A model generated the notes under the pieces. It was not told the origin of the DNA, did no database searches, and worked only from the letters and a program-made list of their open reading frames with translations. The translations under genes were made by a program, and so were the position numbers. From Viscum album (taxonomy: Eukaryota > Streptophyta > Magnoliopsida > Santalales > Viscaceae), in the NCBI GenBank assembly GCA_963277665.1, contig OY728123.1, forward strand, positions 629,236,915-629,300,914: a stretch of 64,000 nucleotides of DNA. Direction: 5' to 3'. Positions 48,241 to 60,630 of the stretch are shown in pieces. How positions within the stretch are numbered: position 1 is the stretch's first letter; the number at the start of each line of letters is the position of its first letter.

Positions 48241-49988
48241 TTTTTTATGTTTTTTCTTATGATGATTAAATATTATAATAAATTTCTAAACAAACTAATT
48301 AATGTTATTATCCTATATTTATTTCATTATAATTCATGTTTTCCACTCATTTTTCTCTCTTTATGTGTAGAATAATTCAAAATAATGTTTTTAAAGAAAA
48401 CCGACTTTATTAATCTCTTTAGCCGAAAACCTCTTTTTTCAATGCCCATGTTTTCTAAAAATGTTTTAAATAAAGATTTTAAAATTATCTAATAATTTTT
48501 TAATGAAATTTTTTCCTATTTTAGGTTTTTTAATAATTTTTAAAATAAATATTCACATCGTTTTCCAAACATGGCCTATTTGGCTTTTACCTAAAATTTG
48601 AAAATAATATTTTTTCTAAACATGTACAACATGAGCATAATTTCCTGTCATCATGACCACTAAATATTTAAATATTAAATTATATGTTTCTAAGTTTATT
48701 TTAAATTAAAAAAAATGAAATTTTTTATGTTTTAAAATGTGTTTTTCAAAGTGGAAATGATATTTCTTTAAGAAATATTTTAAATGATCTTTAAAATGTC
48801 CTTTATATGTTTCCAATGTTATTTTAAAACAAAATCATTTTAAAAATGATTTATAAATTTTTTAAATTTTAAAATGTTATTTTCAATATTAGGAGGCTAT
48901 TTTTCTAATAAAATGTTCCATGTGATATTTCAACATAATTTTCCATCAAAGAGTATGTCCTTTTATTTTACCTATGATTTACTGGGGATATGATCCATAG
49001 ATACCATTATTATTTATTCATTGAATGGTTTATGATTATGATAAAAATACTTTTATGGAATTCATTTCTCTTCCATGGGTTATACCATGATAAAATTCTT
49101 ATGAAACCTAATTTTTTCCATGGGTTATACTATGATGTAATGATAAAATGATTATGAAACCTATTTATTTTCCACTAGTGATGATATGATGAAATGTCTA
49201 TGAAACCCATTTCATATCATGGGTTCTGATATTATGAATGTTTTATGATCTTGTGTCACAAAAATTTGTGGATTATGTGGTGGTGGGACCTATATCTCAC
49301 ACCACTGCATTGGTTAGATAGTTATATCTCATGAGATAAAAAGGTCAGGAATGGGTAGTAAACCCAGTTCAGTAAGGGACTTTGTCCAATATTATAGTCT
49401 TGGTAGTGAACTGTGAAAATTATGATGGTTTGGGGAGTCAACGTATTCCACTATGATATACTTTTAAATGATCCTTGACCACTATGGAAATGATTTTCTA
49501 TGATTATTTTTATTATACAATCCTATGTCTTATGTCAATATTTTTCTCTCATGGATTATATTCTTTGATTTCCATATGATTTATATATTATGAACTACCA
49601 ATATTTATAACCTAACCCAATATTTTGATCTTTGATATGCATAATTTGGTTTTCACATGTAATTCTCAAGTTCTAATACACTTATTCTCACATTATGTTT
49701 ATTTATTTAGCATTTTTACCCTTATATAGCATTTGAGATCACCCATTCTTATATTTATTTTTCCAAGGTTATAAAGATAGGTATTATATATTATATTTAT
49801 AATACATGTGCTAGTTATGAGGAACTAAGTGGGAGATTATGTATAACTCTTATGAATAAGTTATTTATGTTTCCCAATTTCGAAAGGCATTATAACTTTA
49901 CGATCCATAGGCTTGTGTTTATGTAATGTAATAAATATTATTCTAAAAATATGTAATATATATATAAGAAAAACTTGGTCCTCTATAG

Positions 49989-50001
49989 TTGTTATCTTAG
50001 G
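49989..50001 (+). promoter_or_regulatory. Decayed primer-binding site of element C
   Basis: TTGTTATCTTAGG aligns with TTGGTATTAGAGG of element B, and the following text (ATATGTTTAGT, then AACATCCCTA) aligns with the leader of B. This fixes the end of the 5' LTR near 49986. Confidence 0.5.
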
Positions 50002-50700
50002 ATATGTTTAGTAATCATTTGGAAACTATGATGATAAAACCTTACTAACATCCCTAGGTATATGTATAAGGATAATTCTAAGGATAAATTTACTTATATG
50101 AAAATATCCTGTAATATTATTGAAAGATAGAGTGATTGATTTCCTTGAAATACATCGCTATATTGATACTAAATGTGGACATGGTTTTGGAAATAATGTA
50201 CCTTGGGGTAATTACTTTGATAAATACACATCATAATTAACTTGATCTTTACCTAGTACATGAAAATGGGCCTTACTACAGACTTGGTTTCACACTCCCA
50301 AGGGATATGCTTTAGAAATTCACAAACTCTTTATGAACCTTCATGGAGGATTTAAATAATGACCATGAATGACTAAGGTTAATCCTATGGTTTCATAGAT
50401 TATAAATAATGTGGAATTATTTAGACATACTATAATTTATTCTTCATGATTATATGCTTTCCCACAATGTTTGTTGTCACACACACTATGATTTTGGTTT
50501 TAGTAAATGGATATAACCTAAACGAGCCATGTTAATTCTTAATAAAACAGATAATGTAATGATTTTCTTCATGATCAATTGGATATTATGGTATATGGAA
50601 TGAAAAATCATGTTTTTATGCTCACATAACTTTCTCAATCTTGGAATCATGTCGAACATCCAAACGATCAAAGTAGGGAACAAATTTTTTTTGAGTAACT
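50002..50700 (+). other. 5' leader of element C
   Basis: About 700 bp without an assignable frame. The first 90 bases resemble the leader of B. The open frame on the minus strand (50486-50758) is a shadow without motifs. Confidence 0.5.
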
Positions 50701-51480
50701 CATTAGGAAACATCCACCATATTTTATTGGTTACATTAATCATATTATTTATAATCAATGGATCAGTACCACTGAAAATTTATTTTCTATTCTATAGTGT
50801 TTCAAACATGAAAAAATCAATGTGGGTGTCTATCGTTTGGAAGGAGAAGCAGATCAATGGTGAACTCTCATCAAGAATACGAGGCAACATGATGAAATTT
50901 ACTCCATGGAGTGGGATGAGTTTACGAGATTATTTTTCAATAGTTACTTCCCTTGTATACTGTATATGAAAATAGAGAATTAATTCCTTGAGATAAAGTA
51001 GAAGTAAGATGAATCTATTGGTACTGATGAGGAAAATTTTACAAGACTTGTGAGGTATGCTTCTGGAATTATCATTCAACATGAATGTAAGGTTGATCAA
51101 TATTTTAGTGGATTAAAACCAAGTATTTTAAGGGTGTTGTCCATAAGGGAATTTGGTATCTATAAATAAATAATTCTATCATATCTTTAAGTGGAAATAG
51201 AGATAAAATTTACCCATCATTGTCATTGTTTTGATAAGAAAATAAAGTTTTTGTTCAAGGTAAACACTAAGAACCAAGGATAGAATATGATGAGATTTCA
51301 TTCATTCTTAATGTGTGGTAGGAAACATAGAGGAAATTGTCTTAAGGGGACTTATAAATGTCTTAAGTGTGGAAAGAAAGGTCATCGAATAGTTGAATTC
51401 TGAAATGATGGGAATAGGTTAGTTAATATTGAAAATAGAGATAAATATTCACATAATGAACCACCCACATTCTAGTTCAT
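50700..51480 (+). pseudogene. gag pseudogene of element C
   Basis: Gag text in shifting frames aligns with that of B: ETSTIFYWL for RTPTFNGL, VGVYRLEGEADQW (about 50824), TLIKNTRQHDEI, MEWDEFTRLFFNSYFP, then DESIGTDEENFTRLVRYASG and CKVDQYFSGLKPSILR. The nucleocapsid region has CGRKHRGNCLKGTYK followed by CLKCGKKGHRIVEF (51359-51400), a zinc knuckle CX2CX4HX4C whose last Cys has become Phe just before a stop. Several in-frame stops are present. Gag is the best preserved coding part of C. Confidence 0.75.
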
Positions 51481-52560
51481 CAATTGAATAGAGTTTGGGA
51501 ATTATGTGAATCAATGACCCAGTCTAAGGGTTAATGAGGATGATAAGACACAATGACCCCTAATGACAAAGGACAAAGGGAAATATTATGAAATCACAAC
51601 GGATGATTTGATTCATGATGATTATGGGACACTTAACTTTAACTCCATAGTTTTCATTTTCAAGTTTGATTTTATATGAATGATTCCTATGAAAATATTA
51701 TTATTCATCCTTTATTTAAATTAGATGTGATTCTAAGAATTGATTATCTCCCTCTTTATGGATTCTAGAATAATAAAATAACATTGCATATTCTATCAAT
51801 GCAAGGATGAACCCAGGCTTCCAATGTAAAAGTTTTTATAAAATATAAGATCATATTTAAAAAATAAAGGGTTGAATTATATATATATTCAGATTCAATA
51901 ATTATGTTATAGAAGTATTTTACCAATGGTATTTTGGTTATATGAATCATGACTGATCTAAGGATTATGTTAATTTTAGAACCATATATGTCTCCATGTA
52001 ATATTAAATTAAGAGTTATGGATACCATCATGGGTTTAGGAGTTTAAGGTTGATTATAAGTTTATAGTCTTAGAGAACCATTTTGATTTTTATGTTATGA
52101 GTTTTTATCAATATTAAGGATATTTTTTGGAGACATTTACGGAAATAAAACCCTTTGGTTTTGTATAAGTTTTTTAGGAAATGTTATTTAAGAAAGAATG
52201 CATTTAAATTTTTGGGATAAGATTAATGGTATTAGTAACCTTTAGGATTTATCTTATCTTTTATGTTGAGGTAAATGTGGGTTATTTCAACTAGAAAATT
52301 TTATTAATAATTTTTTTTAAAAATGATAACCTCCATGTCAAGAGTTAACCTAACATGTCTAGAATTTTCAAGGGTCTTGAATTTATAACAATAATTTAAT
52401 TTACATAAAGCATTTAAATGGATCCTTACTAATTCCCTTATGAAAATAAGTGTATGTACCCAACATGTTGGAATGAATTTTGAGAAAAAAAAATTGGTAC
52501 TTGCGATAGATAAAGAAATTACATATAAAGTTAGATAATTCAGTGGCGCATAAAGGAGGA
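51481..52560 (+). other. Region between gag and integrase tail of C: protease trace, polymerase missing
   Basis: The first 250 bp continue with text resembling the gag-protease linker of B (TTDDLIHDDYGTLNFNS) and a possible LLFILYL/MWF block where the protease flap should be. From about 51780 to 52560 I recognise nothing. A full RT, RNase H and integrase core would need about 2.5 kb more than is present. Confidence 0.5.
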
Positions 52561-52589
52561 GAAAATTCTATAAAAAAATTATGATGATA

Positions 52590-53050
52590 ATCATAAACAC
52601 ATTCTAGAATTTTAATTAGGTGAGAAGGTGTTTATATGAATTTATCTATGTAATAAAGAATGGAAAAATAATCCATATTTATATTAGTACCTTTAAAATT
52701 CTTTATCATATCGGGATGGTAGCTTATCTTTAGGTTCTCCCACTAAACCTCCCTTAGGTTCATGATGTGTTTCATGTATCTCTCCTAAGGAATTAGATAC
52801 ATTATCCATCACATGTATTGAACTCAAAGGTATTAAAGTTAGAGAAAAATATTTTTCATGAGGAATACCCAATTAATATTTTATATTGCAGAGAGAAATT
52901 TCTACAAAAAAATTATACTCACCAATTCAAAGTTTTGCAGCGAAACAACTAGCTAGAGGAAACTATGTGGGAACCTAAGGATGTAATAAGGTAGATGAAT
53001 CCATATTTTTTTATATGAAAGTGGCATAATTTAAAGGTTAAAATTCAGTT
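52590..53050 (+). pseudogene. Integrase C-terminus and chromodomain remnant of element C
   Basis: Across frames the text reads LGEKVFI (52620), HDVFHVSLL-like (52765), PSHVLNSK (52810), then a chromodomain-like run REKFLQKNYTHQFKVLQRNN (52890-52945) and EETMWEPKDVIR-MNPYFF (52955-53010). This matches EEKPVKILDHREKVLRNK and WRNHK-ETMWESEE of element B. It ends about 50 bp before the 3' LTR, the normal position. Frames change at least twice. Confidence 0.65.
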
Positions 53051-53063
53051 TAATGGGGTAGAA

Positions 53064-55476
53064 TATAACACCTCAAGTTTTTATGAAAAAAATTATGAAT
53101 AAATTTAATTTTATTGATAGCTTGCGCTACATGCAACGCCCAGTTTTAATGAAACACAACATGATATTAATATAATATTATTTAACATTATAGATATTTA
53201 ATAGCCATTTAAATGGATAGTATGAATATTATTAACTAAATTATAAAAATATATGGTTTACACTTGTATATAAAATTAATTATTTTGTGACCAATATAAT
53301 TATAAATGAAAATAAAAGAAATAATTTAAAGATATTGGAGATATTTTTCTGAAAAACTATTTGCATTCAAAAAAACATGTTTTACTCAAACAATTAAATA
53401 AATAAATTTTAGTGAATGATTTTAATTAAATATATATATGTATATAATAAAAATTTTAACATTCATGTTATTTTTTTCTAGGAATGAGATAAGAATATAT
53501 CCTACTTTACACTTAAAACTATAATTTTTCTTAAAACAATTTTTTTACTTTTATATACTTATTTTAAAATTTATTTTTATCTAATTTTAGAAATTTTATT
53601 TTATATAGTGAAAATAATTTTTTAAATAATAATTTTAAAATTATTTTGGAGTTAATTTTTGAAAATTTTCTGATGAGGTAATTTTTTAGTGAATGGTGAA
53701 AAATACTTGTTTTTATTAAAACGTGTCTTTTTATTCAAAGAATTTACAAGATAAATTTTATTATAATATTATTTTAAAAGTAAAATTAGCTCAATTAAAA
53801 TATAAATAATTTGATTTATTTCATTAGAATAAATTTCATGTTGAATTTTTACATAAAAACTTTTTAAAATTTTGAAAAGTTTCTCTTTGGAAAACCTCTT
53901 TTTCATTGATTTTATGGGTTTGATTTTAAATTAAACAGTTACACTAATATTAATTCAATTTAAAAAATGTATTATATATTTGTAATCACCATAATTAATA
54001 ATATCTAATAATTTCAAATTAATTATTTACTATACTAAATATTAAAAATGGTAAAAAAATAATTATTGTGATTATGGTTAAAATAGGTTTACCTGGGGTT
54101 AAACTAAAATTATAATGGGTAATATGGTCTATAAAATTATTAAAAACCCATTTTATGGATATATTTAGACATTAAAACCTATAAGATTATATAATTATCC
54201 ATTTTGGTTCATTTTGGATTGTGAAAAATGTGGGAACACTTTAGTCTTTTCAAAAATTCTATGTTTGTCCTCTCCCCCACTTATAAAAGGCCACCCCCTC
54301 TCCTATTCTCTTCACACTTCTAAACACCATTGGATCAGACAATACCATACCAAATATCTTTAATACATCTTCCTTCACATCCTATAGTCCTTATATTTAT
54401 TTTGAATCCCTCCTATGAAGGATTTAGGTGTAAACCTAATGAGGTTTTCAGTATAAGAGGTATAGCCCTTAAACTTCCATTTTCATTTTTTTTCACCTCT
54501 AACTAATTGAAATATTTTTTAACAATACTGATATAATAACACATTTGTATCCTATATACATATATTTTATTATTTTAATGTAATAACATATATCCATCTC
54601 CTCTTTTATCAAATGGGAAACAAATCTCTCAATCGCGTGTACGACAGACTACCACCTCACGAACTAGTGTTATTCATTTTCCAAAACTGTCACTAAAAGA
54701 TAGATATGATGATGGATTAAATGTGTATATAAAAAATTTATGATATTATTTTACTTTTTTAATTATAATATAACACCTTTTTTCTTACTTTCCTACCTTT
54801 TTTAAAATAATTACATTGCTCATGTGTACGGATAACTATCGCTTTGTGAACCAATGTGATGTGATTTTAATTCCTATTTTATATGGATTTTAATAGGGAT
54901 ATATTAAATTAATATGTATTATATTAGTTACATAATTATAATTATTTAATTATCATACCACATACACAATCTTAACTTCAATTCTGGGGGGATATGATAA
55001 CGTCGCTCATTTGTACGGAAGACTACAATCTCGTGAAGTGATGTGATTTGTTTTTACTAAAACTTTTCATGTGATGTAATAAGTATAATTTTGATAAATA
55101 TTTGAAATATATATGACGTCATAATTATTATTTACTGATAAAATATAATTTACCTTTCTTTTATTCCAGCTGTTAAAAATGGAAATAGCGTTCATGCGTA
55201 CGTACGACCTATCATCTCTATGAACGGTGTGATTCATTTTGTATCTCTAAATTTTATGGGTTAATCTAAATACATATATAATGGATAATATTATATTTAT
55301 ATCATGGATACAATTTTTTCTATTATGGAACCATTATCAATGTAAAAGTACCACAAATAAAAAATCAAAACATACTTGAAAAACAAAGCAGTTATTTCCC
55401 GAAACATGATTTGAATAAGGAATTATAAATTAACATGTAATAAAAGGAAATAAGTAAATTATATGTGGTATTAAAT

Positions 55477-55511
<35 letters not shown>

Positions 55512-56264
55512 TTATATTTATAATAAATCTTCATTTATTATATAGTAGGTTCAAACATGTATCGAGGAAGTTGAGACTTAAGGTAAGATATTTCCATATC
55601 ACTTTTATTTTTTGTGAGACACATGCCATATTCAAAACATATTTCTTCTATGTAGTGAATATAATTCCCATGAATTTCATTTATTATTATTCTCCTTAAA
55701 ATTATTGGGAATTAAATATTCATTTTTTTATCTCTCATTTGATGGTGTTTATGGTTCAAAGGTAGCCAAAGCAATGATGTATTTTTCATCTCTCTTTTAT
55801 AACTATGAGATACATACCATATTCACTAATTTTTTCATATATGTAGTGTATATTCTTACCATTAATTTAATTTATGTTTATTCTCATGATAATTATGGTT
55901 ATTTACATATCCATATGTGTATCTCTCTTTCATATGGTTTAAATTTCAAAAGATACCAAAGTGATAAGATATTATTGTATCAATTTTCCTTTTTTGAGAC
56001 ATATGATATGTTATGAACCTCTATTATTTTATGAGGTCTATATACATGCCATTTTAAATTTAATATCATGAATTTATTTATTAACATGATATTTTATGTT
56101 TAATTTTATTTTATTCCTTGATGTGGATTATGATTCAATTTTATCAAACCGGTATTGGCTTTATAATATAATCTCACCGTCTATCGGGATTGTTTATGTT
56201 TATGATTCCTATAATGAAATATTATTATAAATCTCTTAATAAACTCATAAATGTTCTCCTCCTA
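53064..56264 (+). repeat. 3' LTR of element C, truncated by element D
   Basis: Starts TATAACACCTCAAG (TG changed to TA) and aligns with the 5' LTR, without the CACTA element, up to 56264, where the TGTAACGTC end of element D begins. The remaining 1.6 kb of the LTR is outside or lost. It carries the same TATA box (54280), 187-bp lattice (54610-56190) and GTGAATGGTGAAAAATAC box (53692). Confidence 0.8.
55476..55514 (+). repeat. (TTTA)n microsatellite, about ten units
   Basis: Uninterrupted TTTA units in the 3' LTR of C. The 5' LTR has no expansion at the matching place (about 47545), so it arose after insertion. Confidence 0.9.
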
Positions 56265-57124
56265 TGTAACGTCTCGGATCCAGATTCTACTAAAAGGTTC
56301 CCCATACCCGGTTGGTCACATGGCCTCAAGCATATTTCCCCAAACGCCATAGGCTGCCGACTAGCAACGCGGGCCTAGGGTGTGATAGTGGGGAAACTAT
56401 GCCCTCATTGGAAGAGTGTAACATAGCAGAATAAATAACGACAATAGAAAAAGCATCAAACAGCATGAAACTGAAGTAAAAAACTGATGATTTAAGATCA
56501 AGATAGCCAGAATGTATGTAATATCAAAATGATGCATCATATCACATGTTCTAAGAAAACAAAAAAAGGATATACTCCAATCAAGTACAATACAATACCC
56601 AATTATAGTAAAACAAAATGAGACTTAGAATCATCACAAGCCAAGGCTTGGTCCCATGATCTCCTGCTCCTAAGCAACAATCAAGTACCTGTGAAAGGAG
56701 TCTTGCCCCTATCGACACTTGTAGCAATATAGTCTATTTGATCCCAAAAACATGACCTAAATAGGGTGTGAGAAATGAATCCCAATAGGAAACCACCAAA
56801 GGTCTGTGGAAATATTTTAGTGAGTATATGCAGTAGTTGTGTATAGTAATGAAATGTAGTAAAGTAGTATGCACTCAAAAGTAAAAAATCCTACAAATAA
56901 TGGTATTCATTTATAGAATTCACTATATTCATTAGAAGTTCATTCACTTAAAGTATTTAAATATTAGAACCCAGCCTAATACTGATATTCCCCATAGCAA
57001 AGTATGAACAAACGAAGTATCAGAAGACCTCCTAATAAGTAAATAAAGTATGAACTCAAGCTTGTGCTTTGGCTTGGCAGACATGTCACAATTCCTTCTA
57101 TTTCTTCATTTAAGTATAACCTGA

Positions 57125-57440
57125 GTCTGTTCTTGAGATTCCTAAGATGGAATTCAAGTATCACAATAGGTGTTATTCTACCGACATCCTACGATTTCGT
57201 TCTTAGTGGTCCTACTAAGGATCCTGAGTATCACTCTCGATGTTGGTAGAAGTTAAAATAATTTTGTCCTTAGTGGTCCTACTAGGGAGCCCCAAGGTAT
57301 CACTCTATGTAATTTTATGTCAATTTAGTATATCCCTGGCAGTCCTACTAGGTATCCCAAGTGTCACTAATAACATATAAATAAATACCTCTTGAGTCTA
57401 TCCATGGAGTTCTAAGATGAACCCATGTATCACCCAATGC
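57125..57440. repeat. Tandem phrases GTCCTACTA-GG--CC-AAGTATCACT in the LTR of D
   Basis: The unit, about 60-75 bp, reads CCT-AGTGGTCCTACTAAGG then ATCCTGAGTATCACTC-AT, and recurs near 57205, 57270, 57335 and, more diverged, at 57140 and 57400. It is a decayed tandem array within the LTR. Confidence 0.6.
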
Positions 57441-58179
57441 TATTTACCATTTATCCATTAAAATTTTAATATAACATTCCAACCTACTTATCAAACAAAA
57501 ACACTCCATGACAAAGGGGAAAACACAAACCCAGAGCCATAATCAAATACTCACAATTCTAACATAATTTCAATTTCATACAATAACCAAGTTCATTTTA
57601 AACAACTCAAAAATGGAAAATGAAAGCATTCCCATCGACATCCTTGGGCAAAATGACCAAACCCAAAACTAAGGGAAACACACCCACGGGGTGGCCCTTA
57701 ACCAATCAATGATGCTAAACAAGATTCAATTCATTGAATTCATTATCACAAAAGCATTTGATAATAATAAGGATCGATTTCCTTTCAAGTCAATACCCTA
57801 AACATGGGTGCGCAGTACAACGGCACATATAAACATCTCGACAATTAACTAGAGGCACGAGACCACCTACCTCGATGTCGCACGAGCGATATGACCCAAT
57901 GTTGGCCCTTGAATTATCCTAGAACAGAGTAGATCTATGAAAGAAGATAAGTCATTAAACCTTGAATAACTCCCTCAAGAATAGAAATCATCAAGAACTA
58001 TTCAAGGAGAAGAAATCTCTTACCGAGAGGAATCCTATGAGATCGACGACACTCAAATTGGGTTCTGGACGATGAAATAGGAGGAGGAAATATTCCTTTG
58101 GCTCCTTCTTCTTCACCTGACAGCTCCTCTATCCAAAAAAAGAGAAAATGAGGCTACTTTCCATTTTAAGCCTAAATTT

Positions 58180-58430
58180 AGTAGTACACGGAATGTAAAT
58201 CCATATACACGGCATATATATCATTTTACTATTCATAACTTCGCCAACTTACTTTACACATCTCACACTGACCTTTCCAACATGACTACACGGTGTGTAC
58301 TTAGAAGTACACGGCGTATAGTGGCTTTTTCTTCTCTCCCAGGACAACAACCTCACACACCGTGTCTTCCCATCTTATACCTCCATATTACATGGCATGT
58401 ACATAGGATTACAGGGCGTGTTCTACTAAA
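58180..58430. repeat. Near-palindrome cluster (ACACGGYGTGT) in the U3 of D
   Basis: Seven variants, each a short interrupted palindrome, lie near 58187, 58207, 58288, 58311, 58355, 58390 and 58411 (for example TACACGGTGTGTAC and TACACGGCGTATA). They lie in the first 350 bp of U3. The same motif is reiterated in the 5' leader at 63310-63810. Confidence 0.75.
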
Positions 58431-58529
58431 ACTTATCATTTTTCCAAATTTCCTTGTTTTCTCAAAAAAAACACAAAGGAAAAGAAAAATGAAAAAATAG
58501 TACCTCATAAGAAGAATCGGGTTCTTACA

Positions 58530-58544
58530 AAATTCCCCCTTAAA
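58530..58544 (-). promoter_or_regulatory. Polypurine tract of element D
   Basis: The minus strand reads CTTTAAGGGGGAATT, directly before the TGTAAGAACC start of the 3' LTR. It resembles the tracts of A and B. Confidence 0.75.
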
Positions 58545-59960
58545 GTAATTCATCCCCGAATTTCCCTTCCAAGGGTGGTGAAGGGATATCTGAGAATAAC
58601 TCTGGCCATTGAGAACGTACATCGGTCTCCCTATCCTAAGTCTCTTCTTGTACTCGGCCATGCTGCCATAGCACCCATACAAGAGGAACTAACCGGCCTC
58701 AGAGAACCTTTGTGCTCCTATCAACTATACAAATCAGATGCTCCACAAAGGATGCATCAACCTGGAACTCAACTTCCTTAGAGTGAAAAACTTGAGATGG
58801 GTCTGAGTGATATCGGAATATCTGAGATACGTGGAAGATGTCGCGCATGGCTCAGTACCTCTGAGGCAACTATAACCGATACGAAACCGACCTGACTCGT
58901 TCTATAATCTCAAACGGTCCAAAATATCCTAGTGAAAGCTTACCCTACCTTCTAATCCTCTTGTGTCCCAATCTCGGTGTGACACGTAGGAAAACCTGAT
59001 CCCCAACATCGAACTCAATAGATCATCTTCGTCAATCATCATAAGATTTTTGATGAGACTGTGCAGTAGCCATCCATCTTTGAATCAAGTGAACCTTCTT
59101 ATTAGTCTCTTATATAAGACAAGGTCCTAGCATAGCTTCCTCTCTTGCCTCCAGCCAACACAGGGGTTATCAACATGGCCTACTGTACAAAGCCTCAAAC
59201 GGTGCCATCTTAATTGTATCTTGGAATCTATTATTATAGGATAACTAAACCAGAGGTGTATGTTTCTCCCAAGATCCCCCAAAGTCTAGGACACATGCAC
59301 GCAACATTTCCTCCAGCACCTGAATCATACGCTCTAACTGACCATCTGTCTAAGGGTGGTAATATGTGCTTAGAAGCACCTGTGTACCCAACACCCTCTG
59401 AAAACTCTACCAGAAACAAGATGTAAATCATGAATCCCTATCTGAAATGATATAATGAGGAACCCCATGAAGTCGTACCACCTCTCAAATATACATTTTC
59501 CTAAGCTCATCAAAACCAAAGGTCTCCTTGATTGACAAGAAGTGAGAGACCTTCGTAAGCCTGTCAACTAAAACCCACATAACATCATTTCCTCTAAGGG
59601 GCCTCAATAACCCCATCACAAATTGCATCGCAACATCATCCCATTTCCACTCAGGAATGTATATCTTCTATAAAAGTTTAGCTGGTCGTTGATGTTCCAC
59701 CTTTACCTGCTGATAGGTGGAACACCTCGTAACAAAACCATCTACTTCACATTTCATCCCCAGCCACCAGTACTGACAGCACAAGTCACAGTACATCTTG
59801 GTGACTCCAGGATGCACTACCCAATCTGAAGCATGAAACACATGAATTAGATCCTCACACCTATCCCTTGGAACCTACACACGTCCATGGACACGCAGAA
59901 CTTCATCCTCTCCCATCATCTATCCAGGAGGAGGGTTCTCACCTGCCACACTCTCCTATA
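58545..59960 (-). pseudogene. Integrase of element D (broken)
   Basis: The N-terminal zinc region includes CCQYWWLGMK, CEVDGFVTRCSTYQQVKVEH, keeping the C-x-x-C-like pair. The core keeps EWKWDDVAMQFVMGL, VLVDRLTKVSHFL (first catalytic Asp, codon about 59565), HGVPHYIISDRDS-FTS (second Asp retained) and TDGQLERMIQVLEEMLRAC (Glu retained). The C-terminal part is in several frames and includes GCYGSMAEYKKRLRIG before the polypurine tract; a chromodomain cannot be confirmed. About ten stops are present. With D, D and E all kept, this is the least damaged integrase active site in the window. Confidence 0.75.
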
Positions 59961-60199
59961 GAACTAGGCCTTTCGAATTTGATAGTTGCCTCATCCTTAC
60001 TCTATCTAGTAGGGTAGAGGTAACATCCAAAGATGAAAGGTAAGTCTTCCCCTGATTGTTATACACCTCTAAATTCATATTAGATAACAAATCCATAAGC
60101 TTCCACTCACCACTGGACTCCTACACTACCTATATCTGGGTCCTCCTACTCAAGGCATAGACCACTGCATTGCCCTTCCCAGGCATATAGGCAAGCTCA

Positions 60200-60630
60200 A
60201 AGTTGATGGATTGTAGGTACTCAACCCACCTCCACTATCTCAGATTCAAATTCACACTGAGTGAAGATGTATTTGAGACTTTTTTGGTCCGTGTATACCA
60301 CGAAATTCTCTCTTAATAAATAATGTATCCAACAGTGCAAGGCATGAACAACTACAGTAAACTTCAGATCACGCATCGGGTAGTTCCTCTCATGTGGCAT
60401 CAACTGCTGAGACCCATATGCAACTAAATGATCTCCCTGCATAATCACTACTCCCAGCTCGATACCTGATGCATCACAGTACACAGTGTAACTCTTTCCT
60501 GGATCTGGAAATATCATTATCGGCACTGAAGTCAAACATCCCTTCAAATCCTGAAAAGTTGCATCACAAGAATCCGACCATTCAAACTTCACACCTTTCT
60601 TATCCAAGCCCATCATCGGTGTTGCTAAGC
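60200..60630 (-). pseudogene. RNase H of element D (open over 131 codons)
   Basis: The frame 60221-60616 reads GVKFEWSDSCDATFQDLKG, LTSVPIMIFPDPGKSY, VYCDASGIELGVVIMQGD, LVAYGSQQLMPHERNYP, MRDLKFTVVVHALHCWIHYL and VVYTDQKSLKYIFTQCEFE. All blocks of chromoviral RNase H are present, with Asp in CDAS and TD. It shares the frame of the RT upstream. Its end runs into a frameshift after FTQCEFE, where active copies continue LNxRQRRWxE. Confidence 0.85.

Larger units (their letters stand above)
45203..49986 (+). repeat. 5' LTR of element C, second part
   Basis: Begins with the right TTT duplication of the CACTA element and GCACAACATGAAGC, which matches GCGCTACATGCAACG in the 3' LTR. It aligns with 53125-56264 and continues alone to about 49986, just before the decayed primer site. 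It contains the GTGAATAGTGAAAAATAC box (45779), TATA box (46366), the 187-bp lattice (46690-48240) and a 1.7-kb tail that also exists in fragment F. Confidence 0.75.
42473..56264 (+). mobile_element. Chromovirus (Ty3/gypsy) element C with very long LTRs, internally deleted
   Basis: 5' LTR 42473-49986 (with the CACTA element inside), decayed primer site, gag, a short unassigned stretch, an integrase C-terminus with chromodomain, then a 3' LTR from 53064 cut at 56264 by element D. Without the CACTA element the 5' LTR is about 4.8 kb. The internal region is only about 3.1 kb, where A and B have 4.8-5 kb: RT, RNase H and the integrase core are missing or unrecognisable. LTR copies differ at about a quarter of sites by eye, so the element is old. 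It may have been a non-autonomous derivative or may simply have been deleted later. Confidence 0.8.
56265..58529 (-). repeat. 3' LTR of element D
   Basis: 2265 bp. The plus-strand left end is TGTAACGTCTCGG and the right end GGTTCTTACA, so on the element strand it runs TGTAAGAACC...CCGAGACGTTACA. It is preceded by the polypurine tract. A set of GTCCTACTA-GGATCC-GAGTATCACTC phrases recurs between 57190 and 57370. The U3 end holds the near-palindrome cluster listed separately. Confidence 0.8.

Noticed and set aside
55705..56016. 103-codon plus-strand frame in the 3' LTR of C
   Set aside because: Its hydrophobic composition comes from AT-rich repeat units, and the matching 5' LTR region has no such frame.
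58353..58682. 109-codon minus-strand frame across the D integrase tail and LTR
   Set aside because: It runs through the polypurine tract into the LTR. Only its first 40 codons are integrase-like, so it is not a separate gene.
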